Of a stretch of 64,000 bases of DNA, positions 9,490-18,286 are shown one piece after another. Where the stretch lies: contig NZ_JAAUWW010000006.1 of the NCBI RefSeq assembly GCF_014694375.1, forward strand, positions 1-64,000, given 5' to 3'. This DNA is from Vibrio sp. S17_S38 (GTDB taxonomy: Bacteria > Pseudomonadota > Gammaproteobacteria > Enterobacterales > Vibrionaceae). Position numbers and translations under genes: made by a program. Numbering within the stretch: position 1 is the stretch's first letter; every line of letters starts with the position of its first letter. The notes beneath the pieces are model-generated. The model saw only the letters and a program-made list of their open reading frames with translations, had not been told where the DNA came from and ran no database searches.

Positions 9490-10380
9490 ATGAAAAAAAC
9501 GCTCCTTTTTATTATTTTGTTTTCAGTTAGTAGCATTGCTTTTGCTGAAGGTGAAACCATAGATAACCACTTAGAAAATATTGCACAGTTTACCAACCTT
9601 GTTCGCTGGGGTGGTGTTGTCTTTTCTTTTATCATCGTAATTGCTGCATGGATCCTATTACGTTTCACCAATAAGTTAGTTGAAACTTTTAGTACTCAAT
9701 TTGTACAATACAGAATGGTTCTACAAAAACTGCAATCTTTCTTTCAGTTTTTTGTTTATATGACTGCTGGTATTACCGTATTCATGATGAGCTTTCGCAT
9801 CAATGAACAAATACTGACACTCATTGGCGGCACGCTTGCAGTATCAATAGGTTTTGCATTGAAAGACCTTGCGGCTTCTTTTATCGCAGGTTTGACTGTT
9901 ATGATTGACCGCCCCTTCCAAGTTGGTGACCGCGTAACATTTGAGGGCAATTACGGTGATATTATTACGATCGGATTACGATCTGTTCGTATGCGAACCT
10001 TAACCGATGATATTATTACCATACCTAATAACAAATTTTTAAGCGAAGTCACTATGAGTGGAAACTATGGTGCACTTGATATGCAATGTGTTATCCCTTT
10101 TTACATCGGTATGGATCAAGACATCCTTCTTGCTCGTAATCTAATTCAAGAAGCCGCTTCTTCTAGTCGTTATATTCATCTACCTAAACCAGTTGTCGTT
10201 TTAGTTAACCAAGAAATGGCCGACAATTACTTGGCAATCAAACTGACATGCAAAGCTTATGTGGTAGATACGTTTTATGAAAAATTATTTGAAACCGATA
10301 TCACATTAAGAGTCATGAAAGAGTTTAGACAGCATAATATTCAGCCACCTCAGATTGCGGTACGCACAAATCAAATCTAG
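9490..10380 (+). CDS. Small-conductance mechanosensitive channel, MscS family
   Basis: A 296-residue MscS-type channel with a signal-like N-terminus, membrane helices near residues 38-58 and 78-98, and a glycine/alanine-rich pore helix (LIGGTLAVSIGFALKDLAAS). The beta domain follows (MIDRPFQVGDRVTFEGNYGDI, then TIPNNKF), then the alpha-beta C-terminal domain. It should release solutes on hypo-osmotic shock, or act as a regulated pore if gated by its partner. It starts one base after the stop of the ATPase-like gene, in a two-gene operon closed by a terminator. Confidence 0.85.
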   Translation: MKKTLLFIILFSVSSIAFAEGETIDNHLENIAQFTNLVRWGGVVFSFIIVIAAWILLRFTNKLVETFSTQFVQYRMVLQKLQSFFQFFVYMTAGITVFMMSFRINEQILTLIGGTLAVSIGFALKDLAASFIAGLTVMIDRPFQVGDRVTFEGNYGDIITIGLRSVRMRTLTDDIITIPNNKFLSEVTMSGNYGALDMQCVIPFYIGMDQDILLARNLIQEAASSSRYIHLPKPVVVLVNQEMADNYLAIKLTCKAYVVDTFYEKLFETDITLRVMKEFRQHNIQPPQIAVRTNQI

Positions 10381-10407
10381 CGCTATCGCTTAAATCCTCT
10401 ACCTACA

Positions 10408-10437
10408 AGCCTAAGATGAACATTTTGGGCTTTTTTA
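10408..10437 (+). terminator. Rho-independent terminator after the MscS-type gene
   Basis: A 12-bp stem (AAGCCTAAGATG / CATTTTGGGCTT, with G-T pairs) is followed by six T. Confidence 0.7.
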
Positions 10438-10520
10438 CATTGATTAGTAAACAACATTAGATTCATGTTTAGGATAGCTTTATACTCCGACTCAACATGC
10501 ATCTAATTAAATGAGTACTT

Positions 10521-10790
10521 ATGTCTCGTATTATTGCTTACACCTATAAAAATGAAGAAAAAACATTACCCTTTAGCTATCGTGAATTTCACAGCATTCA
10601 CGAAGCAGTAGCTGCAAATGAAGGCATCGATATCAAAGAATATTTAAAAATGGAGCAATCCATCGAAGCTATTTCCGATACTAAAGCCGTAAGAAGTTAC
10701 CGCGATGCTCATTTCACTAAATTAGGATTCGGACGCATTACCCTACTACCAAAAGAAAATATGGGAATTGGTCACAAGAAAAAGTCATAA
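10521..10790 (+). CDS. DUF2960 family protein
   Basis: An 89-residue soluble protein beginning MSRIIAYTYKNEEKTLPFSY, which matches the small DUF2960 family known from Vibrionaceae and relatives. No catalytic motif or membrane segment is visible. It stands alone between two terminators and converges on nagK. Its function is unknown, and its presence supports a Vibrionaceae host. Confidence 0.7.
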   Translation: MSRIIAYTYKNEEKTLPFSYREFHSIHEAVAANEGIDIKEYLKMEQSIEAISDTKAVRSYRDAHFTKLGFGRITLLPKENMGIGHKKKS

Positions 10791-10816
10791 AAAAGAGGTC
10801 TAGCGACCTCTTTTTT
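10787..10816. terminator. Bidirectional terminator between the DUF2960 gene and nagK
   Basis: AAAAGAGGTC-TAGC-GACCTCTTTT forms a 10-bp stem with a four-base loop and flanking A and T tracts. Confidence 0.85.
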
Positions 10817-10838
10817 ATATTAAAACTAGCGTAAATAG

Positions 10839-11762
10839 TTAACCAATATTCAAAAATGCTGCCCCACGTACGCCACCGGAATCACCGTATTTTGCTTTCA
10901 ATATTTTAGGGACTTTTCCTATAGGTAATAAATGTTTAGGTATTCGTTTCGGCATTTCTTGATAAATCAAATCATAGTTAGATAAACCACCGCCAAGTAC
11001 AACAACGTTAGGATCGAAAGCCGTGAAAATATTCCCTAAACAAATAGCGAGCAGCTCCATAAAACGCTCAACATGTTCAACTGCTTTTGTTTCCCCTGCG
11101 GCTTGTTGCTGAATCAATTCTACCGCCTTTACTCGCTCACCATAATAATGTTCATAAAGTTGCTCAAAGCCACGGCCAGACAAATAATTATCTATACAGC
11201 CTTGTTTATCACAACCACAACCAAACAATGGTGCTTCTTTATCTGGTGAACTATTTTGTAAATACAACCAACCATCTAATGGCATGCGTGTATGTCCAAT
11301 TTCACCAGCAACATGACTGCGCCCTGAAACGACATGCCCATTGATAACAATGCCACCACCAAACCCCGTACCTAAAATTAACCCAAGCACGCTTTCTTCG
11401 CCTTGATGCTCTTGATCCCACGCTTCAGATAGAGCAAAACAGTTAGCATCATTAGCTATTTTTACTGGGCGTTGCACTAAAGCTTCAAGGTCCTTACGTA
11501 AAAACTGTCCTTTAGCTGCTGGGACATTTGATGTCAAAACGGCACCATCATCAACACTTTCCATGCCTGGAATCCCGATACCTATAGAACCTTCAACTCC
11601 AAACTCAATATCATATTTCTTAACTAATTCAGATAATGTCACTAATAAAGCTTGATAATCATCACCAGGAGTTGGAACTCGTTCCGTCGCCAAGCGTTCT
11701 AATTTATGATTGAAAGCACCAAATTCAATTTTAGTGCCTCCCACATCAAAACCGTAATACAT
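10839..11762 (-). CDS. nagK: N-acetylglucosamine kinase, ROK family
   Basis: A 307-residue ROK kinase. It has the N-terminal phosphate motif ([11 protein letters not shown]), catalytic Asp in [19 protein letters not shown], the EIGHTR element, and the zinc-binding [17 protein letters not shown] typical of the family. It phosphorylates N-acetylglucosamine recycled from the cell wall or chitin at the 6-position. Length and motifs match NagK rather than Mak or NanK, though substrate choice within ROK kinases is hard to read from sequence alone. Confidence 0.85.
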   Translation of the reverse strand: MYYGFDVGGTKIEFGAFNHKLERLATERVPTPGDDYQALLVTLSELVKKYDIEFGVEGSIGIGIPGMESVDDGAVLTSNVPAAKGQFLRKDLEALVQRPVKIANDANCFALSEAWDQEHQGEESVLGLILGTGFGGGIVINGHVVSGRSHVAGEIGHTRMPLDGWLYLQNSSPDKEAPLFGCGCDKQGCIDNYLSGRGFEQLYEHYYGERVKAVELIQQQAAGETKAVEHVERFMELLAICLGNIFTAFDPNVVVLGGGLSNYDLIYQEMPKRIPKHLLPIGKVPKILKAKYGDSGGVRGAAFLNIG

Positions 11763-11982
11763 CCTGTCTCTCCCAAAGTCTTATATTGTCTTAAATTGAA
11801 CCTGTTGATGATTATCCACAAAGTAATGACGCAAACCGTGATTAATTACCAGTTTGAAAATGATAAGAAACTGATTGCTCATAAAAACTGCATTTATATC
11901 GTTGTAGATAGTCAAATTGTTGTCGATCGCTTTGATTACCTATAAAGTACGGTATAAATTTGAGCCGCCTACGGATATTTTC

Positions 11983-12459
11983 ATGCCACTTTATCTCCGC
12001 TACTTTATGTGTTTTATCCTTGTTTCCGTTGCAGGATGCTCATCAACACCACCACCGCAACCTTTGCCTTATACCAACACAGAAAAAAAAGAAATTAATA
12101 CGCTTTATCAAAACTGGGTTGGTGTTCCTTATCAATTTGGCGGTCAAAATCGCGCAGGAATTGATTGCTCGGCTTTTATGCAAGTGACCGTTATGTCGTT
12201 ATATCAGCTAGAACTTCCCCGTACAACCGAACAACAAAGTAAGCGAGGACGATATATTCCAGAAAATCAAGCTGCTTTTGGTGATCTGATTTTTTTTAAA
12301 ACCGGCTGGAATCAACGCCACGTTGGGTTTTATTTAGGCAATAAACAATTCATGCACGCTTCGTCTTCCAAGGGTGTGATGATTTCACGAACAGATAACC
12401 CTTACTGGGCCAGTGCCTTTTGGCAATTTCGACGAATCACTCCAGTTGTTAAAGGATAG
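11983..12459 (+). CDS. NlpC/P60 family lipoprotein (cell-wall peptidase)
   Basis: A 158-residue lipoprotein with lipobox VAGC followed by SSTPPP. The NlpC/P60 catalytic domain has nucleophile Cys in GIDCSAFMQ, His in RHVGFYLG and a second polar residue in MHASSSKGV. The family cleaves gamma-D-Glu-meso-DAP bonds in peptidoglycan stems. The start at 11983 (MPLYLRYF) is chosen because it places the lipobox about 20 residues in; a longer frame exists upstream. Confidence 0.85.
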   Translation: MPLYLRYFMCFILVSVAGCSSTPPPQPLPYTNTEKKEINTLYQNWVGVPYQFGGQNRAGIDCSAFMQVTVMSLYQLELPRTTEQQSKRGRYIPENQAAFGDLIFFKTGWNQRHVGFYLGNKQFMHASSSKGVMISRTDNPYWASAFWQFRRITPVVKG

Positions 12460-12658
12460 CTTGAAGGCACTCATGGAGAAAAACCACGATTACTCACGCC
12501 CCAATTAGCTGCGCAGAAACATTAATAAAAATACTAATCGTAGACAAAATATTTTCTTTTTAGCCGATAAATTAATGTAATTTATGCGGAACAGTTCTCT
12601 AAACGTAAAGATAAGCTAAGCTAAGGTAGTACCAGATTATTTCCGTTCAGGAGGTTTT

Positions 12659-13528
12659 ATGTGGCAAGCTATCGCACAGCAACTTTCAGATGCAACCGCC
12701 TTTGAGTTTATCCTTAGAGAAAAAGAGCACCTCAATGATGGCGAAACTAATTACTGTTATTTAATCGGTGATGGCGAGCAACGTTATTTTATTAAACTAA
12801 ATGAGCGCTCTTGGCTCTCAAAGTTTGAAGCTGAGTTTGAAAATTTATCTGCCTTGAATGCGACTTCTACACTTTGCGTTCCTGAACCCATCATTTGTGG
12901 ACAAACAAAAGAACATTCCTTTTTAATCCTCAATTATTACCCTACTAAATCTCTTAATAAAGAGTCTGACTTTTACACATTAGGCCAACAAGTTGCTCGA
13001 TTACATTTATGTGGAGATCAAAAAGATTTTGGTTATGATGCTGATACTTATGTTGGATTAAATTTGCAACCGAACGCTTGGCATAAAAAATGGTGTGTGT
13101 TTTTTGCTGAACATCGAATTGGGTGGCAATTACAGTTACTGAAAGAGAAAGGTATAGATTTAGGCGATATTAATGAGGTGGTACAATATGTCAAAAAAAT
13201 ATTAGCGAATCACCAACCAAAACCTTCACTTTTACATGGCTCACTAAACCAACAAAATGTGGCTTTATCTCCTATTGGACCATTATGTTATGACCCATCA
13301 AGTTTTTGGGGAGATAGGGAGTATGATATTGCCATAGCTGAATATTACGGACAAATGAACCCAGCCTTTATGGAAGGCTACCAAGCTATCTACCCTCTTG
13401 AAAAAAATTATATCCAACGAAAAGATATCTATCAATTCTACTATTTACTCTGCCTTTGTAATCAATATGGTGGTGAATACCTTCCTAAATGTGCCCATAA
13501 AATCGCACAATATTTGAAGATAGACTAA
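12659..13528 (+). CDS. Fructosamine kinase family protein
   Basis: A 289-residue protein with the aminoglycoside phosphotransferase-like kinase fold: ATP-binding YFIKLNE, LLHGSLNQQNVAL as catalytic loop, CYDPSSFWGDREYDIA as metal-binding segment. This is the fructosamine-3-kinase/YniA family, which phosphorylates glycated amines. The catalytic loop has HGSLNQQN where most members have HGDLWSGN, so the usual catalytic Asp appears as Ser. Activity should not be assumed. It has its own strong ribosome site (AGGAGG) and stands alone. Confidence 0.75.
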   Translation: MWQAIAQQLSDATAFEFILREKEHLNDGETNYCYLIGDGEQRYFIKLNERSWLSKFEAEFENLSALNATSTLCVPEPIICGQTKEHSFLILNYYPTKSLNKESDFYTLGQQVARLHLCGDQKDFGYDADTYVGLNLQPNAWHKKWCVFFAEHRIGWQLQLLKEKGIDLGDINEVVQYVKKILANHQPKPSLLHGSLNQQNVALSPIGPLCYDPSSFWGDREYDIAIAEYYGQMNPAFMEGYQAIYPLEKNYIQRKDIYQFYYLLCLCNQYGGEYLPKCAHKIAQYLKID

Positions 13529-13899
13529 CGTAAACGATAATTTGTTAATTTTCCCTCGCAAATATCTTTTACTTATATTGGGATATTGATCGTAATTAAA
13601 TGGTAATGGTGATCTATACTGACATTGTTATTGTGTCATTTAACTGTATCTAGATAATCATGCTGACTATATAACTTTATTTTTTGTTTACGCAATCACG
13701 GTTTTTTTACCTTACCTATCTTTAATTTGGTAAGACTCAATCTTTTCGCTTTTTTTTATACATAAACTAACTTTGACCGTTAATCTTTAAACTACATTCA
13801 TGTTCGATTTAACGCTTGTTATATTGAAATTGTATTATTTACCTTTAATCTATTTTGCAGTTCATCGCGACAAACACGAGAAGTACAGTGAGGAAAGCA
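13529..13899. other. AT-rich intergenic stretch without a gene
   Basis: About 370 bases between two plus-strand genes, rich in T runs. No convincing open frame, riboswitch fold or tRNA was seen. The last 80 bases should contain the promoter of the zinc-ribbon gene, but no box pair stands out. Confidence 0.4.
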
Positions 13900-14115
13900 A
13901 TGATAAAATACACAGAGAAAAGAGTCGCCTGTCCACATTGTGGTCATAGTATTGGGTTAACCGTAGACAAAACGACAGGAAGTCAAAGCTTCTATGATGA
14001 CTGCCCTACTTGTAATCACGCTGTTTTTTTAACACTTAAAGTAGATACCGAGACAAACAAAGTCCAACTCGCTATTGGTGATGATGACCATTCATTTTTT
14101 AGTCATGTTAGTTAA
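13900..14115 (+). CDS. CPXCG-motif cysteine-rich protein (zinc ribbon)
   Basis: A 71-residue protein with two Cys pairs, CPHCG (residues 10-14) and CPTC (near 35), the layout of the CPXCG cysteine-rich family. It probably binds one zinc. Function is unknown. The start at 13900 (MIKYTEK) is preceded by AGGAAAG, whereas the longer upstream frame has no ribosome site. A terminator follows. Confidence 0.75.
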   Translation: MIKYTEKRVACPHCGHSIGLTVDKTTGSQSFYDDCPTCNHAVFLTLKVDTETNKVQLAIGDDDHSFFSHVS

Positions 14116-14141
14116 TCATTAACGTATACGAACTCTTTATG

Positions 14142-14166
14142 AAGCTCCTATTTAGGGGCTTTTTTG
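14142..14166 (+). terminator. Rho-independent terminator after the CPXCG gene
   Basis: AAGCTCCT / AGGGGCTT stem with a short loop, followed by a run of T. Confidence 0.75.
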
Positions 14167-14251
14167 TTGTAAAATAAATGATTATTTATGTCGCAAATTA
14201 GTTACTTAACTATATAATCAGCATCAAATATTTTGCTTATCAGGAGTTTTT

Positions 14252-15625
14252 GTGCATCGTTACCGTAAAGAAGCATCAATATTGGTAAAACTTGCAACAC
14301 CAGTATTATTTGCTTCAGTCGCTCAAACAGGAATGGGGTTTGTCGATACAGTTATGGCCGGTGGCGTAAGTGCAACGGATATGGCTGCCGTTGCCGTAGC
14401 TACCAGCATTTGGTTGCCTTCAATCTTATTTGGTATAGGATTGTTGTTAGCTTTAGTGCCAGTTATTGCACAATTAAATGGTTCCGGACGACAAACTCGC
14501 ATTGCCCATGAAGTGCAGCAAGGAGCATATCTATCGTTTCTGGTTGCGATTCCAATTATTTTAGTTTTATCTCAAACTCGTCATATTTTATTTGCTATGA
14601 ATATCGAAACGGTAATGGCAGAAAAAACCAATGGCTATATGTTTGCTATGATTTTTGCCGTGCCCGCTTTTCTACTTTTTCAAACTCTGCGCAGTTTATC
14701 TGATGGTTTATCGCTAACTAAACCCGCCATGATATTAGGCTTTCTAGGTTTATTATTGAATATACCGCTGAACTGGATCTTTGTTTACGGGAAATTTGGT
14801 GCACCGGAGCTTGGCGCCATTGGTTGTGGTGTGGCCACTGCTATTGTTTACTGGTTTATGTTCACTGCAATGTTGTTGTATATAATTAAAGCAAAACGTT
14901 TTAAAAACATTCACCTTTTCACGGAGTTTCATAAACCGAATCTTCATTCACTGAAACGATTATTTAGCCTAGGGTTTCCAATTGCTGCCGCTCTATTTTT
15001 TGAAGTGACACTTTTTGCAGTAGTGGCATTAATGGTTGCGCCTTTGGGGCCAATAACGGTTGCAGCGCACCAAGTAGCTATTAACTTTTCATCTTTGGTT
15101 TTTATGCTACCAATGAGTATTGGTGCTGCGGTCAGTATTCGCGTTGGGCACCAACTTGGTGAACAAAGCGTTGCAGGTGCCAGAATATCCTCTCATGTTG
15201 GCTTATTATTTGGATTGTTTACTGCAATATTAACCGCAATACTAACCGTGGTATTTAGCCAACAAATTATTAGCTTATATACTGATAATAATAGCGTTGC
15301 AGTAGTCGCAATGCATCTTCTGGTCATGGCGGCTATTTATCAGTGTACTGATGCAATTCAAGTCATCGCCGCAGGAGCATTACGTGGCTATAAAGATATG
15401 AGTGCCATCTTTAGTCGTACTCTAATCTCTTACTGGGGTATTGGTATGCCTTTAGGTTATATTCTCGGTATGACTGATTGGTTAAGTGATGAGCCTCTCG
15501 GTATCACAGGGTTTTGGATTGGCATTATCATTGGCTTATCAACTGCTGCACTGTTGCTTTCCCACCGTCTACATTGGTTGCATAAACAATCAGATGAAAC
15601 TCAGCTTAGATTCTCTGGACGCTGA
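14252..15625 (+). CDS. norM: MATE multidrug efflux pump NorM
   Basis: A 457-residue protein with twelve membrane segments and the MATE signature regions near the N-terminus (LATPVLFASVAQTGMGFVDT, VMAGGVSATDMAAVAVA) and in the second half (AAHQVAINFSSLVFMLPMSI). From memory it closely matches V. cholerae NorM, an ion-coupled antiporter exporting fluoroquinolones and cationic dyes. The start is GTG at 14252 after CAGGAG, the only well-placed initiation site. It is a single-gene transcript ending in a terminator. Confidence 0.9.
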   Translation: MHRYRKEASILVKLATPVLFASVAQTGMGFVDTVMAGGVSATDMAAVAVATSIWLPSILFGIGLLLALVPVIAQLNGSGRQTRIAHEVQQGAYLSFLVAIPIILVLSQTRHILFAMNIETVMAEKTNGYMFAMIFAVPAFLLFQTLRSLSDGLSLTKPAMILGFLGLLLNIPLNWIFVYGKFGAPELGAIGCGVATAIVYWFMFTAMLLYIIKAKRFKNIHLFTEFHKPNLHSLKRLFSLGFPIAAALFFEVTLFAVVALMVAPLGPITVAAHQVAINFSSLVFMLPMSIGAAVSIRVGHQLGEQSVAGARISSHVGLLFGLFTAILTAILTVVFSQQIISLYTDNNSVAVVAMHLLVMAAIYQCTDAIQVIAAGALRGYKDMSAIFSRTLISYWGIGMPLGYILGMTDWLSDEPLGITGFWIGIIIGLSTAALLLSHRLHWLHKQSDETQLRFSGR

Positions 15626-15660
15626 TTTTCTGGCGAAATGGTCAGGACAAAATACCCCGA

Positions 15661-15697
15661 GACAACAAGCTTAATATCTAAGCCTTGTTGTCTTGTT
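15661..15697 (+). terminator. Terminator after norM
   Basis: GACAACAAG / CTTGTTGTC stem with an AT-rich loop and a downstream T-rich stretch, between convergent norM and the ligase gene. Confidence 0.65.
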
Positions 15698-15708
15698 TTA
15701 TTGTTTTG

Positions 15709-16611
15709 TTAAATACTTTCGGACCGAACATGAATAAATCTTGCAAAACGAGGTAACCCAGAGCGAGTATAACCATTAAATCGAAAAGTTACTTTCTCAC
15801 CCAATGCTGGTGGCTTGTTACGTAACTCATTCGTCAAACCACTCCCAAGATAGAAACGCTTTCCATCCTTCCATTCAACATAGAGCGACCCTGTCATATT
15901 CAAATGTTTACCCTTTCCAGGCTTATAACCAATAACGATGGCTTCATCATCTTGAAAAGATTTCAATTTTAACAAATCATCAGTTCTCCCACCTTGATAA
16001 TGGCTCTTTATTTTTCTCAGCATAATACCTTCACCCATTTGGGTTTCTACACTTTGCAGGTTTTGATATAGGAATGCTGTTGACTCGATTGGGAATTGTT
16101 TTACCAAGGCTAAATGCTTATTACTATTGGAATCATTGATGATACGTTGAAGGCGTTGGTACCTTTGATCATACGATGCATTTAACTCAGCCAGATCAAA
16201 AACCATATATTGAATATTTTTCCAACTTTCTTCATCTGGAATTTGATCTAGTACTGTTCGTTGAACTTGTGAAAAATGGCCTCGCCCAGCCCATAATTCA
16301 CCGTCTAACGGTTCTTTCGGTAATCCTTGAATAAACCATTCAGGTGCAATAATAGGCTTACCTGTCCGGGTAAATAACTGCTCTCCATTCCACAAGGCTC
16401 GAATACCATCTAGCTTTTCACTGTACCAATATTGTTCAATAGCAGCATCTTCATAGAAATCATTCGCTAAAGGCACAGATATATCTGGTGTTTTAACCTC
16501 TGAATGATTGAGAAAATTAAGATTAGCATCAGAAAAAACCGGAAATGATACCGCCAAATAAGCTGCCGTGAAGACAAAACAATATGGATTAATACAAGTG
16601 GACTTCAACAT
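15709..16611 (-). CDS. ATP-dependent DNA ligase with export signal (Lig E type)
   Basis: A 300-residue minimal ATP-dependent ligase with a hydrophobic N-terminal signal (about residues 10-28), nucleotidyl-lysine motif EKLDGIRALW, then DGELW (motif III), VFDLAEL, EGIMLRK (motif IV) and LLKLKSF (motif V), and a short OB domain. Periplasmic ligases of this kind (Lig E) are known in Vibrio, Neisseria and Haemophilus. They are proposed to seal nicks in incoming or extracellular DNA. The length fits a two-domain enzyme with no DNA-binding extensions. Confidence 0.88.
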   Translation of the reverse strand: MLKSTCINPYCFVFTAAYLAVSFPVFSDANLNFLNHSEVKTPDISVPLANDFYEDAAIEQYWYSEKLDGIRALWNGEQLFTRTGKPIIAPEWFIQGLPKEPLDGELWAGRGHFSQVQRTVLDQIPDEESWKNIQYMVFDLAELNASYDQRYQRLQRIINDSNSNKHLALVKQFPIESTAFLYQNLQSVETQMGEGIMLRKIKSHYQGGRTDDLLKLKSFQDDEAIVIGYKPGKGKHLNMTGSLYVEWKDGKRFYLGSGLTNELRNKPPALGEKVTFRFNGYTRSGLPRFARFIHVRSESI

Positions 16612-16863
16612 AACTCCTCAAGATCAACCGACCTTGCAATATGAATAAAGGAGATCATATTAAGCATGTTTTCATCTCCCATCCGAGCTTTAACATTAAC
16701 TTGTGACGAAAATAAAAATAATGATTTATTGATAATCATGCTAATTACACTCATGCGGTTCGCTTAAAAAGCACACTGTCAATTCTGTTTTTTCTCAAGG
16801 CGATAGGAAGTCCATAATCATGATGCTAGACTGAAATAAATCTAATAATTAAGAGTGCATAAC

Positions 16864-17514
16864 ATGATTAAAGCAGCTGTGTTTGATATGGATGGTTTGA
16901 TGATTGATTCAGAACCGTTTTGGCAACAAGCTCAACTTGAAATATTCCCTCTCGTTGGAGTTAAAATCACATTGCAAGATACCATTAATACAACGGGTAT
17001 CCGTATCGACCAAATAGTTGAAATCTATTACCGCGAACAACCTTGGGAAGGAAAAAGCTGCCAAGAAGTATGTGATATGGTTCTAGCGCGTGTTATCGAA
17101 CTCGTTAAAGAGCATAAGCCTATGATGCCGGGATTATTCCATGCATTAGAAGTCTGTCAGCAACAAAACTTAAAAATAGCTCTCGCCTCATCTTCACCAA
17201 TGGTTTTAATACAAGCTGCATTAGATTCTCTAGAGTTAGATGGCGTTTTTGAAGCTGTTTTATCGGCTGAGGGGTTACCTTATGGGAAGCCACATCCAGA
17301 GGTTTATTTAAATGCAGCCGCTGCGTTAGAAGTATCGCCACTTGATTGTGTCGCTTTAGAAGACTCTTTTACCGGTTTACTTGCTGCAAAATCTGCACAA
17401 ATGAAAACTATCGTGATACCTGAAGCCTCAAGCCGTGAACAACCCCACTTTGTAATTGCTGATCACAATTTAAATTCATTAAACGACATTACACCTGAAT
17501 TATTAAACGCTTGA
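16864..17514 (+). CDS. hxpB: HAD family sugar-phosphatase (HxpB/YniC-like)
   Basis: A 216-residue HAD hydrolase: motif I FDMDGLMIDSEP with the nucleophile and acid/base Asp, motif II ASSSP, motif III Lys in GKPHPEVYL, and motif IV LEDSFTGLLAA. A helical cap lies between motifs I and II. This is the beta-phosphoglucomutase-like subclass to which E. coli YniC/HxpB belongs, acting on hexitol phosphates and 2-deoxyglucose-6-phosphate. The start at 16864 (MIKAAVF) is preferred over an in-frame GTG nine bases upstream. Confidence 0.8.
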   Translation: MIKAAVFDMDGLMIDSEPFWQQAQLEIFPLVGVKITLQDTINTTGIRIDQIVEIYYREQPWEGKSCQEVCDMVLARVIELVKEHKPMMPGLFHALEVCQQQNLKIALASSSPMVLIQAALDSLELDGVFEAVLSAEGLPYGKPHPEVYLNAAAALEVSPLDCVALEDSFTGLLAAKSAQMKTIVIPEASSREQPHFVIADHNLNSLNDITPELLNA

Positions 17515-17556
17515 TAGCTCTATCAGGACAAATAAAAATCACATCAAAATAAATAA

Positions 17557-17592
17557 AAACAGCTCGTATCTTTTGAAGATAACGAGCTGTTT
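17557..17592. terminator. Bidirectional terminator between hxpB and the porin-like gene
   Basis: AAACAGCTCGT / ACGAGCTGTTT stem enclosing a second small hairpin (ATCTTTTGAAGAT), between convergent genes. Confidence 0.75.
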
Positions 17593-17667
17593 ACTACCCG
17601 TAATAAATTGGCAATCTAAAAGGTTGCACCCTACATATTGGATTTAAATCTTATAATAAAATTACTG

Positions 17668-18162
17668 TTATAAGAAATGGAATGTAGCACTAACGGTATA
17701 GGTATTCGCTTTAAATTTATCAAAACCAAAACTGTTGTAAGCCAAACCTAAAGATAATGAACCACCAGGTAAACTATCAAAAACCGTATATTCAACACCA
17801 GCGCCGTACATAACATCATAGCCATCATCGCTATTTCGATTATCACCACCACTAATATCAAATTTGTTTGCGCCCAACTTGCCATAAAACTCAAGTGGAC
17901 CAACATTAATACTTGGTTTAATGCCTAAATATAAAGCGGTTAGATCTGAGCCTTCTGAACTACCTAAATCCCAGTAACCAGCTTCAACACCGATAAACGG
18001 AAGAATACCGGTACCAATATTTAAACCATAAACATTATGGTTATCGGCACCATTTTCAGTGTAATCAGCAACACCATAGTTTGCACCTGCATATAACCAT
18101 GAGTCTGCAGAAGCTGAAGTAGCAACCGTTGCTAGAGCTAAGGCCAACAAAGTTCTTTTCAT
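17668..18162 (-). CDS. Small outer-membrane beta-barrel protein
   Basis: A 164-residue protein with a signal peptide (TVATSASA-DSW) and a mature part of alternating glycine/aromatic strands, ending in a terminal Phe-Leu after VSATFHF, the outer-membrane barrel assembly signature. It looks like an eight-strand OmpX/OmpA-transmembrane-type barrel. The ligand is unknown. The start at 18162 is set by AAGGA at suitable spacing; a longer frame opens upstream without a signal peptide at its start. Confidence 0.75.
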   Translation of the reverse strand: MKRTLLALALATVATSASADSWLYAGANYGVADYTENGADNHNVYGLNIGTGILPFIGVEAGYWDLGSSEGSDLTALYLGIKPSINVGPLEFYGKLGANKFDISGGDNRNSDDGYDVMYGAGVEYTVFDSLPGGSLSLGLAYNSFGFDKFKANTYTVSATFHFL

Positions 18163-18286
18163 ATCGATTCCTTCGAGATTGATGCGAGTGATCCCGCGCT
18201 TGTCATTTTCAGCTATGATTCCGGACTTGTTCATTGAAATCAAGTAAAAACCCTAACAATTTTGTCACTTTTCTGTTTTTGTATAT

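Noticed and set aside
13529..13899. Riboswitch upstream of the zinc-ribbon and norM genes
   Set aside because: The gap is long and T-rich, but I could not find any conserved riboswitch core or stable multi-helix fold by eye.
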